Source: Kribbella pratensis
Lineage (GTDB): Bacteria; Actinomycetota; Actinomycetes; Propionibacteriales; Kribbellaceae
Length of the DNA stretch: 64,000 bases
NCBI RefSeq assembly: GCF_004365355.1
Contig: NZ_SODP01000003.1
Coordinates: forward strand, 186,001-250,000
Direction: 5' to 3'
The position numbers and the translations under genes were made by a program. This document shows positions 42,948 through 52,489 of the stretch, piece after piece. How positions within the stretch are numbered: position 1 is the stretch's first letter; each line of letters starts with the position of its first letter. The notes beneath the pieces are model-generated. The model ran no database searches. It was given only the letters and a program-made list of their open reading frames with translations, and was not told the DNA's origin.

Positions 42948-44699
42948 ATGGCCAGCGACCGTGGGCGGCGAGGGGCGGCCGTCCGTGCGTGGCTGGATCG
43001 GATGAACGAGACGTGGGTCCCGCCGACCGCGAACGACCTGGCGAGTCCTCTGCGTTTCCTCTACTGGCTGACTCGCTCGCAGGGCCGGCGGATCGCGTTG
43101 GGCGCGGTGCTAGGCACCTGTTGGACAGTCGGCTTGACCGTGCCGCCGTGGGTCCTGTCCCGCGCTGTTGACGACGGACTTGTCGCACGCGATCCCTCCG
43201 CCCTCGTCGGCTGGGCTCTGCTCCTGCTGGCGGTCAGCGTGCTGAACGCGCTGCTGGGGATCGCGCGGCATCGGACGATGACCAAGATCCGGATGGACGC
43301 GTCGTTCCGGTCGGTCCGCGCGACGGTCTGGCACACGAGCCGCCTGGGTGCCTCGTTGGCGAAGCGGGTGAGCGCCGGAGAGGTCGTGACCGTCGGCATC
43401 GCCGATGTGTACACGGTCGCGATGGCACTGACCGTCACTGGCCCCGGTGTCGGCGCGGTCATCGCGTACGCCGTCGTCGCGGTCGTCCTGTTCACCATCA
43501 ACCCCTTGCTGGCTGCCGTGGTCCTCGCCGGCGTACCGCTGCTCGCGCTCGCGGTAGGCCCCTTCTTGCAGCGCATCGAACGCACGGGCGGCGAATACCG
43601 CGTACACCAAGGACGCTTGACAGTCCGTCTGGTCGACGTACTTGCGGGACTCCGAGTCCTCAACGGCCTGGGTGGCAAGCAGTTCGTCGCCGAGCGGTAT
43701 CAAGACCAGTCGCAGCGATTGGTACGACGCGGCTATCGGGTCGCCGGCCCCACCAGTTGGGTCGTCGCATTGTCGACCGGCCTGCCGGCGCTGTTCCTTG
43801 CCGCGGTCGTGTGGTTGTCGGCGCGAATGGCTGCGACCGGGGCGATCACGATCGGCGATCTCGTCGCCGTCTACGGGTACGTCGCGGTGCTCGTCGTACC
43901 CGTGTCGTTCTTCATCGAGGGTGCCGTAGACATCGCCCGCGCTCGGGTGGCGGGGCAACGCATCATCGACCTGCTCAACCTGCCAGTTGCCAAGCGCAAC
44001 GACGGCGATCCGACATCGATGGGCACCAGGCCGTTGGCGGACCCGGAGTCGGGAGTGGTCATCAGGCCCGGCGCTCTGACCGCATTGGTCACCGCACGCC
44101 CGGCGGAGGCGATTGCCGTGATCGAGCGACTCGGACAGGTGCACACCGATTCCCAAGCAGGTATGGAGATCGACGAGCCCGCACGCGAGGAGTTCAGGCG
44201 CCGTTTAGTTGTTGCCGACAACGATGCCGAGGTTTTCGCCGGAACGGTTCGTGATGTCGTTGCCGGGCGCATCGAGCCGGATGACGACCGGATTCGTACG
44301 GCACTCCGCGTCGCCGTCGCCGAGGACATTGTCGAGGCGCTCCCCGGTGGTCTGGATGCGACGATCGCCGCCGGCGGAAGCGATCTCTCCGGTGGCCAAC
44401 GGCAACGGATCCGGCTCGCTCGCGCTGTCTACGCAACGCCGGACGTACTGCTCGCGGTCGAACCGACCTCCGCGGTCGACGCGAACACCGAAGCGGCGAT
44501 GATCGACCGCATCCGCGAGGTCAGGCGCGATACGACAACGGTCATCACGACGACGTCGCCGCTCGTACTGGACCGCGCTGACGACGTCATCGTCCTGGTC
44601 GATGGCAAGGTGTCGTCAGCCGGGACACACGCGGACCTGCTGCGCAGCGATCCCTACTATCGCGGCATTGTGTCGCGGGCCCAGGGTGATGCCCAGTGA
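42948..44699 (+). CDS. ABC exporter half 1 with degenerate ATPase domain
   Basis: A 583-aa fused membrane/ATPase protein: six transmembrane helices to ~residue 340, then an ABC domain. The ATPase has lost Walker A (ALVTARPAEAIA where GxxGxGKS belongs), the Q-loop Gln, the Walker B Asp (LLAVEPTSAVD) and the H-loop His, but keeps the signature LSGGQRQRIRLA and the Glu after Walker B. It therefore can only complete the partner's site. SD AAAGGA; overlaps the partner gene by 4 nt (GTGA). Substrate unknown. Confidence 0.88.
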   Translation: MASDRGRRGAAVRAWLDRMNETWVPPTANDLASPLRFLYWLTRSQGRRIALGAVLGTCWTVGLTVPPWVLSRAVDDGLVARDPSALVGWALLLLAVSVLNALLGIARHRTMTKIRMDASFRSVRATVWHTSRLGASLAKRVSAGEVVTVGIADVYTVAMALTVTGPGVGAVIAYAVVAVVLFTINPLLAAVVLAGVPLLALAVGPFLQRIERTGGEYRVHQGRLTVRLVDVLAGLRVLNGLGGKQFVAERYQDQSQRLVRRGYRVAGPTSWVVALSTGLPALFLAAVVWLSARMAATGAITIGDLVAVYGYVAVLVVPVSFFIEGAVDIARARVAGQRIIDLLNLPVAKRNDGDPTSMGTRPLADPESGVVIRPGALTALVTARPAEAIAVIERLGQVHTDSQAGMEIDEPAREEFRRRLVVADNDAEVFAGTVRDVVAGRIEPDDDRIRTALRVAVAEDIVEALPGGLDATIAAGGSDLSGGQRQRIRLARAVYATPDVLLAVEPTSAVDANTEAAMIDRIREVRRDTTTVITTTSPLVLDRADDVIVLVDGKVSSAGTHADLLRSDPYYRGIVSRAQGDAQ

Positions 44700-46459
44700 G
44701 TACGCAGCTGCCGATCGCTGGGCCTGCCGAAGTACGCGCTGCCTTGATCCGAGACTTGGGCGCGGACCGTCGCTCCGTCGTCGGACTTGTCCTGGTGAAC
44801 GGGCTTGCCGCTGCGGCAGGCCTGGTCGCTCCTTGGCTGCTCGGCCGAATCATCGACACGATCCGCGCCGGCTCCGGTGACGTGCTCAGCGCGGTGGACC
44901 GACTCGCGTTCGGTGCGCTGGTGTTCACCGTCGTACAGACAGTGCTGTCGTGGTGGGCGCTCAAGATCGGTTATCGGTTCGGCGAACGTACGGCGGCGCG
45001 GGTCCGGGAACGCTTCTTGCAGCGGACCCTGGCGTTGCCTCCGCGAGTAGCGGACCATCTTCCGGCCGGCGACCTGATCGCCCGCGGGAGCACGGATGCG
45101 TCCCTCGTCGCGGTGACGCTGCGATCCGCCGTCCCCGAGGTTCTGGTGGCCAGCGTCCACGCTCTGTTCCTCATCGTCGCGGTGCTGGTCCTGGACGTGT
45201 GGCTCGGGCTGTGCGGGCTCGTGTGCTTGCTCGGGGTTGGCGCGGCGGTGCGCTGGTACGTGCGACGTGCCCGACCGGTCTACCTGGCGGTTGCCGCAAC
45301 TGGTGCGGAGATGGCGGATGTCGTCGCCAGTACGGCGAAGGGCGCCCGTACGGTCGAGCTCCTCGGACTGGAACGCCGCCGTACGGAGGCCACCGAAGCG
45401 TCCATCACCCAAGCCCGGTCGGCGCGCCTGGCAGCACTGTGGCTGCGGACGGTTCTGTTCCCATGGTCCGAGATCGCGCTGGCGCTGCCGGTGGTCGGAG
45501 TCCTCCTGATCGGCGGCGCCCTCTACCTCGATGATCTGGTCAGCCTCGGCGTCGTGGTGACCGCCACGGTGTACCTGCGCCAACTCGTCGGCCCGCTGGA
45601 CACGCTGATGCTCTGGATCGAACAGCTGCAAGGCGCCGGCGCGTCGTACGCCCGCGTCGAAGGCCTCGCGGACATCCCGCAGGCCGAGCTGACGCCGCAC
45701 GCCGAGCTGACGCCGCGGGTCGAGAGCGTCGTCGGCGACCGCATCCGCGTCGACAACGCGCACTACAGCTACACGGGCGCCCGCGACGTACTGCACGGAA
45801 TCGATCTGGTCGTGCAGCCCGGCGAACGCCTGGCCATCGTCGGCACGTCCGGAGCCGGCAAGTCGACCCTCGCACGGCTGCTCGCCGGTCTCGACCGCCC
45901 GCACATCGGGTCGGTGACGATCGGCGGTACGCCGGTTGCCGATCTCCCGCCGGACCAGCTGCGCGAGCATGTCGTCCTGATCACCCAGGACCATCACGTC
46001 TTCCACGACACCGTCCGCGACAACCTGCTCATCGCAAAGCCCAACGCAACGGACGACGAGCTGTACGCCGCGCTGACCGCCGTCGGCGCCACGTGGTGGA
46101 ACGACCTGCCACACGGCCTGGACACCGAGCTCGGCGAGGACACCAAGCTCGACGACGCCGGCGCTCAGCAGCTCTCGCTGGCCCGAGTGGTCCTGGCCGA
46201 TCCCCACACTCTCATCCTCGACGAAGCCACCGCGCTCCTGGACCCCAAAACAGCTCGCCGAACAGAACAGTCGCTGGCCGCCGTACTGCGAGGCCGCACC
46301 GTGATCGCCATCGCCCACCGCCTGCAAACCGCCCACGACGCCGACCGAATCGCGGTCATGGAGGCAGGCGAACTAGTAGAACTGGGCACCCACCACCAAC
46401 TGGTCACCGCCAACGGCACCTACGGCCAACTCTGGCAAACCTGGCACACGGAAAACTGA
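44696..46459 (+). CDS. ABC exporter half 2 with intact P-loop
   Basis: A 587-aa half-transporter with six helices and an ABC domain with Walker A VGTSGAGKSTLARLL, Q-loop LITQDHHVF, Walker B HTLILDEATALLD and H-loop AHRLQTA. Its signature is degenerate (LDDAGAQQLSLA in place of LSGGQ). With half 1 it makes one complete and one dead ATP site. An in-frame 18-bp duplication (AELTPH-AELTPR) lies near residue 330. Likely exports a small molecule, lipid or peptide. Confidence 0.9.
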   Translation: MSTQLPIAGPAEVRAALIRDLGADRRSVVGLVLVNGLAAAAGLVAPWLLGRIIDTIRAGSGDVLSAVDRLAFGALVFTVVQTVLSWWALKIGYRFGERTAARVRERFLQRTLALPPRVADHLPAGDLIARGSTDASLVAVTLRSAVPEVLVASVHALFLIVAVLVLDVWLGLCGLVCLLGVGAAVRWYVRRARPVYLAVAATGAEMADVVASTAKGARTVELLGLERRRTEATEASITQARSARLAALWLRTVLFPWSEIALALPVVGVLLIGGALYLDDLVSLGVVVTATVYLRQLVGPLDTLMLWIEQLQGAGASYARVEGLADIPQAELTPHAELTPRVESVVGDRIRVDNAHYSYTGARDVLHGIDLVVQPGERLAIVGTSGAGKSTLARLLAGLDRPHIGSVTIGGTPVADLPPDQLREHVVLITQDHHVFHDTVRDNLLIAKPNATDDELYAALTAVGATWWNDLPHGLDTELGEDTKLDDAGAQQLSLARVVLADPHTLILDEATALLDPKTARRTEQSLAAVLRGRTVIAIAHRLQTAHDADRIAVMEAGELVELGTHHQLVTANGTYGQLWQTWHTEN

Positions 46460-46583
46460 ACCGTCCGTAAATACCCGATCAGGCTGGTCGACGGACGCGG
46501 GCGCGCGATTCCTGTTGCGCGGGTGGGTGGGTCGGACGTAGGACTGGTTCTGCTAGTGCCTCCGCCGCCTTTGGAGTGTGCAC

Positions 46584-49511
46584 GTGAAGCGACTTGTGGG
46601 GTTTTTGGTTCTTGTCCTGCTTGCGGTGCTGCCGGTTCCGGCGGGTGCCACGGCGCGGCCTTATGTGGCCGATCGTCAGACGAAGATCGACGTGATGGGG
46701 GAGTGGGCCCATCCCGATGACGACACGAGCATCATCGGGCCGTGCGGGGTGTGGCATCAGTTGTACGGCGTGAAGTGTGGCGTGATCCAGGTGACCCGCG
46801 GTGAGGGTGGCGGGAACGCGGCCGGCAACGAGCTCGGGCCTGATCTCGGTCTGCGCCGGGAGAACGAGGACCGTGTCGCCCACTACCGCTCCGGCACCGT
46901 CGACATCTTCAACCTCGACCGGATCGACTTCTTCTACAACCAGAGCGCGCCGCTGACGCAGTACTTCTGGGACGAGCAGGAGACGCTCCGAAGGGTCACC
47001 CGCGTGATCCGCGAGACGCAGCCGGAGATCTACATCGGCTTCACGCCGACGCTGGCCGCCGGTCACGGCAACCACCAGCAGGCCGGCCGCCTCATCTGGG
47101 AAGGCGTGCTCGCCGCGGCCGACCCGAACATGTTCCCCGAGCAGCTCACGGGTCCGCACGCGCTCAGCACCTGGCAGGTCAAGAAGGTCTTCTCCGGCGG
47201 CAGCACAGCGGGCACGGGCGGAACGACGACAGCCGCGAACTGCACCACCGGATTCACCCCGACCGGCCTCGACACCGTCGCGGGCGTGTGGACCGGCTAC
47301 AACTCGCCGTACACGTGGCCGGCCGGCAACTCGCAGGCGCAGACCGCTGGTACGCCGAAGATCTGGCAGCAGGTGGCCGACGAGGGACGCGCGGCGTATC
47401 CGACGCAGAGCCGGGTGATGTACAAGGGCGTCTCGGTCCCGGCGTGCCCGCGGTTCGGCATGACCGAGTCGTTCGTGCCGTTCCAGCCGAACAGCAACGC
47501 CGCGGCCGGTCGGGACGATGCGATCCTGTTCGGCGCGAAGAAGCCGGACCCGGGCGGACTCCCGCTCGGAACGCTCGAGTACTTCACCTTCAGCCGCTTC
47601 TACAACGTCGCCGGCGAGCCGTTCCAGGCGACCGTCCACCTCAAGGCACCGAGCGGAAAACTTGCCAAGGGCAACGTTGCGTTGACGGTGCCGGCCGGCT
47701 GGTCGGTCAGCGGTCCGCAGCAGGTGAAGGAGAAGCCGTCCGCCGACCTGACGTTCACCGTGACCCCGGCCGCCAACGCAACGGTCGACCAGAACGCCAA
47801 GATCTCCGCGCTCTACACGACCAAGCACGCGACCGGCTACACCGATAACGTCGTGCGGATCGTCGCCGCCGCCGAGGGACGCTTCCAGCGCTGGGGCAAC
47901 TGGGCGGAGTACGACCAGTGGCTGCAGAACACTGCCCCGCAGGCCAACCGACTCGGGCGTTCGCAGGCGATCCAGTCGATGGGCATCGGCCAGACGATCG
48001 ACATACCGGTCGTCGTCCACAACTGGTCCACGCAGCCGCAGGCCGGCGCCGTGTCGCTCGATCTGCCGGCCGACTTCACCATCGACGCGGCGTCCAAGCC
48101 GTACTCCGTGCAGCCCGGAGCCGACCAGACAGTCACGTTCAAGCTGACCAACACCGACACCACCCTGCCCGCGAACCAGAACGTCAGCATCCCGATCCAC
48201 ACCTCGACCGGCACCGAGACGCTGACACTCACGCTCGTCCCGACCACTGTCATCCCGCAGGCAACGCCGGTCGTCGACGGCAAGGCCGAGCCGGGCGAGT
48301 ACCCGGGTCAGACCCTCGACCTCGGCCGCATCTGGCAGGGCGCGGCGACCTGCACCGGCGTCGACGACTGCGGCGTTTCGTCAACAGGACAAGGCAGTAC
48401 GGCGAAGGTCAGCTGGTCCGACGACGCGCTGTTCTTCTTCATCCACATCCGCGACGACTACCAGTCGTACGCCGTGACACCGGCGGAATGCGTGGGCCAC
48501 TGGCAGGCCGACTCGGTCGAGATCCTGCTCGACCCGCGCGGCAATGCATCCGAGGCGCTGAAGGACACCGCGAACACCTTCAAGCTCGGCATCTTCCCGT
48601 TCACGCAGAGCGGCGGACCGTGCTGGGAACGCGACGCGGACAACCACCAGGGCTACTCGAGCGGCGCCCTCGACACCGGCAACGCGCCGGGAGTCCAGGT
48701 CGCGTCGACCGCGCAGTGGGTCGGCAGCAACGAGACGACGGTGCCGCACGCGTACGCCGGCGGCGGGTACGACCTCGAGGTGAAGATCCCGCTCGCGGAC
48801 CTTCCGGCCGCCGTCGATCCGTCCCGGCTCGGCCTGAACATCACGCCGTACGACAACGACGACACGTCAGCACCTGGTACGACGACGTTGCGGCACATCG
48901 ATATGAGCACGCGGCTGGGCTGGTCGGCGCTCGGCTCGGTGCAGTCCGATCCGTACCGCTGGGGTCTGGCGACGCTGCCCGGCTACACCCCGCCGTCCGG
49001 TCGCCCGACCACCCCGACGCCGCCGAACGTCTCGAACCCGAATCTCAACGGCGCGCTGTCGCCGCAAACGATCGCGCAGTCCGCACGCAACGGAGTACCG
49101 ATCTCCGGCCGCGTCCCGACCGACGACCTGAAGATCCTGTCCAGCAAGGTCCGTCCCACCGGGGTCGATCTCGTCACGTCTTCAAAGGGCTCGGGCACCG
49201 CACGGGCCTTCCTGACCAGCGGGCAACTCGCAGCGATCCCGGTCTGGACAACCTCCTGCACCACTGACCCGCCACCGGACTACGGCTTCACCCCGTGCGC
49301 CATCACCGACGGTGCCACCCCACCGTGGTCTCCCAACATGAGCGGCCACCTGGTCAACCAGGCCACGCAAGCAATAACCCGCGGCATCCAGCACTGGACG
49401 ATCCCGTTGACCGCCGCCCAACGCACCCAGCTGATGAACCAGGGCCACCTCCTCGTCTCCTACGAAACACCGCGGAACGAGGTCCAGGCCTTCGACATTC
49501 GTATCGGATAG
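46584..49511 (+). CDS. Secreted PIG-L family deacetylase with carbohydrate-binding domains
   Basis: A 975-aa exported protein. Signal peptide (~1-25), then a PIG-L/LmbE zinc deacetylase domain with AHPDDD (~42-47) and HGNH (His ~161 and 164). A NEW3-like beta domain (~360-540) and a CBM9-like domain (VVDGKAEPGEYPGQTLDL..., ~560-780) follow, then a Ser/Pro tail. Likely removes acetyl from an amino sugar in an extracellular polymer. GTG 46584 chosen for GGAG 7 nt upstream. Stops back-to-back with the next gene. Confidence 0.85.
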   Translation: MKRLVGFLVLVLLAVLPVPAGATARPYVADRQTKIDVMGEWAHPDDDTSIIGPCGVWHQLYGVKCGVIQVTRGEGGGNAAGNELGPDLGLRRENEDRVAHYRSGTVDIFNLDRIDFFYNQSAPLTQYFWDEQETLRRVTRVIRETQPEIYIGFTPTLAAGHGNHQQAGRLIWEGVLAAADPNMFPEQLTGPHALSTWQVKKVFSGGSTAGTGGTTTAANCTTGFTPTGLDTVAGVWTGYNSPYTWPAGNSQAQTAGTPKIWQQVADEGRAAYPTQSRVMYKGVSVPACPRFGMTESFVPFQPNSNAAAGRDDAILFGAKKPDPGGLPLGTLEYFTFSRFYNVAGEPFQATVHLKAPSGKLAKGNVALTVPAGWSVSGPQQVKEKPSADLTFTVTPAANATVDQNAKISALYTTKHATGYTDNVVRIVAAAEGRFQRWGNWAEYDQWLQNTAPQANRLGRSQAIQSMGIGQTIDIPVVVHNWSTQPQAGAVSLDLPADFTIDAASKPYSVQPGADQTVTFKLTNTDTTLPANQNVSIPIHTSTGTETLTLTLVPTTVIPQATPVVDGKAEPGEYPGQTLDLGRIWQGAATCTGVDDCGVSSTGQGSTAKVSWSDDALFFFIHIRDDYQSYAVTPAECVGHWQADSVEILLDPRGNASEALKDTANTFKLGIFPFTQSGGPCWERDADNHQGYSSGALDTGNAPGVQVASTAQWVGSNETTVPHAYAGGGYDLEVKIPLADLPAAVDPSRLGLNITPYDNDDTSAPGTTTLRHIDMSTRLGWSALGSVQSDPYRWGLATLPGYTPPSGRPTTPTPPNVSNPNLNGALSPQTIAQSARNGVPISGRVPTDDLKILSSKVRPTGVDLVTSSKGSGTARAFLTSGQLAAIPVWTTSCTTDPPPDYGFTPCAITDGATPPWSPNMSGHLVNQATQAITRGIQHWTIPLTAAQRTQLMNQGHLLVSYETPRNEVQAFDIRIG

Positions 49512-50288
49512 TCAGCGGACCGCCGTGAAGTCCAGGCCGCCGGCCTCGGAACGCAGTCTGAGTTTCGAGCCGGTGACCTGGTAGGTCATCTCGCCGTGCA
49601 ATCCCTTCAGCAGTTGGGATTCCAGGGTCGCGGGCTCGCCGGGGCAGGCCCGGCGAGTGGTGTCGAGTTCGCCGAAGGTGAGCTTGCCGGTGGACCGCGC
49701 GACCACGCCCTGGAAGTCGTTGCAACCGGTCGAACCGGTCACGCGTTCGCCGTTCAAGGTGATCCACGCCTTCTCGGATCCGGCCAGGTGCGAGGCCGCC
49801 TCGCCGGTGATGACCGAGGACAGCGCCCACTTGGTGCCGTCGACGGCGAGGTCGGGCTCGGCGACCTTCCGATCGGTCAAGGAGATCGTCGTACTGCCCG
49901 CGGTGACGTCGAGTTTGTTGCCGTCGAGCTTCCACGTCGGCTTCGCGCTGATGATGCCGGCCAGCCACTGGTCCTGGCCGTGCTGCGGGCCGGGGCAGCC
50001 CATCGCGGTCGATGCCAGCTCGCCGTCGAGCCTGAGCCTGCCGTCCTCGGTCGAGACCTTCGTCTGCATCGAGTTGCAGCCGGCGTCCGCGACCAGTCGC
50101 CCGTCGTCGGTGAACTGCAGCCGGACGCGGGTCTTCGGCGCGAGCTGCTTCGGTTTCCCGTCCTCGGTGACAGCAGTGGACAGGAACGTCTTGCCGACCG
50201 GCGAGGCGCCCGCGTCGGTGCCCGTGTTCTGCCCACAGCCCGCCAGCAGAAGCATCGTTGCGGCGAGAGCGATCATCGGCTTTTTCAC
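49512..50288 (-). CDS. META-domain lipoprotein
   Basis: A 258-aa lipoprotein: signal with lipobox LLAGC and two META/HslJ-like repeats (AGCNSMQTKVSTEDGRLRL...; TGCNDFQGVVARSTGKLTF...). In each, GCN and a later xxCPGP/ACPGE match the HslJ pattern. Function unclear, perhaps envelope stress. Converges with the deacetylase gene without overlap. Confidence 0.85.
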   Translation of the reverse strand: MKKPMIALAATMLLLAGCGQNTGTDAGASPVGKTFLSTAVTEDGKPKQLAPKTRVRLQFTDDGRLVADAGCNSMQTKVSTEDGRLRLDGELASTAMGCPGPQHGQDQWLAGIISAKPTWKLDGNKLDVTAGSTTISLTDRKVAEPDLAVDGTKWALSSVITGEAASHLAGSEKAWITLNGERVTGSTGCNDFQGVVARSTGKLTFGELDTTRRACPGEPATLESQLLKGLHGEMTYQVTGSKLRLRSEAGGLDFTAVR

Positions 50289-50404
50289 ACCCGGAGGACG
50301 TTGCCGCGCACGTTCGCGTTGCGTTAAATCGGGACCCGGTGTTGGCAGCCCTGATCACGGTTCGATAACGTCACCGCCGTACGCGAGAGCGAACAGCACG
50401 ACAA

Positions 50405-50421
50405 GGCCGGTCGAACCGGCC
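50405..50421. promoter_or_regulatory. Inverted repeat between META lipoprotein and GH12 genes
   Basis: GGCCGGT-CGA-ACCGGCC, perfect 7-bp arms with 3-nt centre, in the 222-bp divergent gap. It could be an operator for the GH12 gene or a hairpin; undecided. Confidence 0.35.
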
Positions 50422-50510
50422 CCTCTGGGGATTCAATCGAACAGTTGAGGGCCGCGCTGGAGTTCTGGGGCAACAGTGCGACCCGTCGAGCACACTAAGG
50501 AACTCTTCGC

Positions 50511-51743
50511 ATGCCCCCCATCCGAACTGCCCGGAGCCGCGTGATCCTGCCTGCGGTCCTCCTCGCCGTGGCCGGCCTGGTCGCAGTGCCGATCGCCGTC
50601 CACGCGTCCAAGGACTCGCCGGTATCGACCGCGAACGCCGCGGACAGCACGGTCACTGCCCTCCCGAACGTCGGACGCGTCGAAACCTGTGTCATCGACG
50701 CGTACTCCGGCTGCACTGTCCTGCACGGTTTCACCCAGAAGCCCGTCGCGATCACCGCGACCGCTTCCGGTCCCGCGATGGTGTCGATCGACCCGAGCCG
50801 CACCACCGACAAGAGCTACCGGCTGCGCGCCCTGCGGTACGACGGCCAGAAGTACCCGGCCGGCACCAAGCTGACGTACACCGTCCACTACGACTTCGCC
50901 GCCGTCGCGTCGCAGCCGACCACGCCGGCGCCGACCAGCACGTCGACGCCGACGCAGCCGCCGGCAACGACCACCCCCACGGCGACGCCGACGCAGACCA
51001 CCACGACGCCGACCAAGCCCCCGACCACGTCGACCCCTCCGACATCACCTCCGTCGTCCCCGACGAGCAGCACGACGACGCCGACGTCGACCGGTAGCCC
51101 GAGCGCGACCTGCACCAACCCGTCGTTCGTGACCACCTCGACGAACAACCAGGGTGACGGCCGGACCTTCGGTGCGTACTACGTCCACAACAACATGTGG
51201 AACAACGACAACGGCACCTACACGCTGAGCGCCTGCAACTACAACAACTGGTTCCTCGACGTGACCCAGCCGAAGCCGGGCGACAACGGCGTCCAGGCGT
51301 ACCCGAACGTGCACAAGGACTACAACAACGTCGCCCTGTCGAAGATCCAGTCGGCCAAGTTCGCGGCGAGCACGCCCGCTGACTGCCCCGCCTGTGTCTA
51401 CGACGTCGCGTTCGACATCTGGGTCGGTGACGACCTGAACAACGAGCTGATGATCTGGACCGACAACAAGGGCCAGACCCCGGCCGGCGACAAGGTCGGC
51501 ACCGTGACGTTCGGCGGCTTCAAGTACGACGTCTGGCACGAGAACGGCTACACCGCGTACGTGTCCCAGGTGACGCAGAAGTCCGGCACGATGCCGCTGG
51601 CCAGCTTCTTCAACGACATGGCGACCCGGGGCTGGGCGCCGAAGCAGACCACCTGGCAGGTCGACTACGGCGTCGAGGTCGTCTCCACCGGTGGCACCAA
51701 GCAGCGCTTCAACTTCACCGACTTCTCCATCCAGGAGAACTGA
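50511..51743 (+). CDS. Secreted GH12-family glucanase
   Basis: A 410-aa secreted protein: signal/anchor (~10-32), a small N-terminal domain with two Cys, a ~65-residue Thr/Pro/Ser linker, then a GH12-like beta-jelly-roll. NNELMIWTD carries the expected nucleophile Glu and YGVEVVSTGG the acid/base Glu; FGAYYVHNNMWN fits the family start. Likely endo-beta-1,4-glucanase or xyloglucanase acting on plant material. AAGGAA upstream of ATG. Confidence 0.82.
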   Translation: MPPIRTARSRVILPAVLLAVAGLVAVPIAVHASKDSPVSTANAADSTVTALPNVGRVETCVIDAYSGCTVLHGFTQKPVAITATASGPAMVSIDPSRTTDKSYRLRALRYDGQKYPAGTKLTYTVHYDFAAVASQPTTPAPTSTSTPTQPPATTTPTATPTQTTTTPTKPPTTSTPPTSPPSSPTSSTTTPTSTGSPSATCTNPSFVTTSTNNQGDGRTFGAYYVHNNMWNNDNGTYTLSACNYNNWFLDVTQPKPGDNGVQAYPNVHKDYNNVALSKIQSAKFAASTPADCPACVYDVAFDIWVGDDLNNELMIWTDNKGQTPAGDKVGTVTFGGFKYDVWHENGYTAYVSQVTQKSGTMPLASFFNDMATRGWAPKQTTWQVDYGVEVVSTGGTKQRFNFTDFSIQEN

Positions 51744-51768
51744 CCCCCAGCTCGCTCTCGCGCACCCC

Positions 51769-51798
51769 GGCGGCCATCGTGTTCTCACGGTGGCCGCC
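51769..51798 (+). terminator. Intrinsic terminator after GH12 gene
   Basis: 13-bp stem with one wobble (51769-51781, 51786-51798), 4-nt loop. No U-tract, but well placed between the GH12 gene and the HAD gene. Confidence 0.65.
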
Positions 51799-51832
51799 AA
51801 TGGGTTGGCTCCCGGCCCTTAGGGTTTCCGAT

Positions 51833-52474
51833 GTGATCGGACTCGTGATTTTCGACAACGACGGTGTGCTGGTGGACTCCGAGCGGCTGGCCAACACGAT
51901 CTTGGCCGAACTGCTGACCGAGGCGGGGCTGCCGTACACGTTCGAGGAAACCGTGCGGGACTTCATGGGCGGCTCGATGGCCTCGATGCGGCAGAAGACC
52001 GAGGCGCAGTTGGGGCACCCGCTGCCGGCGGATCTCGAGGACCGGTACCACCAGCGGCTCTTCGAGGGATTCGCGCAGCTGCAGGCGATCGAGGGCGTCG
52101 AGGCCGTGCTCGACCACCTGGACGCCCGCGGCATCACCTACTGCCTGGCCTCGTCCGGCACCCATCAACGGATCCGTACGGCGCTGACCGCGGTCGGGTT
52201 CCTGCACCGGTTCGAGGGGCGGATCTTCAGCGCCGAGGACGTCGCGCACGGCAAGCCCGCGCCGGATCTCTTCCTGCACGCGGCCGCTTCGATGGGCGTG
52301 AAGCCGGCCGACTGCCTGGTGATCGAGGACAGCCCGCTCGGCGTCGCCGCGGCCGTCGCGGCGGGCATGAAGGTGTTCGGGTACGCCGGCATGACGGACC
52401 CGGCGAAACTTTCCGATGCGGACACGGTTTTCCACAACATGGCAGCCCTGCCCGACCTGATCGACGCCGCCTGA
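51833..52474 (+). CDS. HAD-superfamily phosphatase (beta-phosphoglucomutase-like)
   Basis: A 213-aa HAD hydrolase. Motif I FDNDGVLVDSE (the first Asp is nucleophile; Asn in the second position of the usual FDxDG is not at a catalytic site), motif II ASSGT, Lys in HGKPAPDLF, motif IV IEDSPLG. GTG 51833 has TAGGGT 7 nt upstream (leaderless). Substrate is probably a sugar phosphate. Confidence 0.9.
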   Translation: MIGLVIFDNDGVLVDSERLANTILAELLTEAGLPYTFEETVRDFMGGSMASMRQKTEAQLGHPLPADLEDRYHQRLFEGFAQLQAIEGVEAVLDHLDARGITYCLASSGTHQRIRTALTAVGFLHRFEGRIFSAEDVAHGKPAPDLFLHAAASMGVKPADCLVIEDSPLGVAAAVAAGMKVFGYAGMTDPAKLSDADTVFHNMAALPDLIDAA

Positions 52475-52489
52475 GACACTGGAAGGACC

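Noticed and set aside
50405-50421. CebR-type operator for the GH12 gene
   Set aside because: The inverted repeat does not resemble TGGGAGCGCTCCCA, so no assignment to CebR is made.
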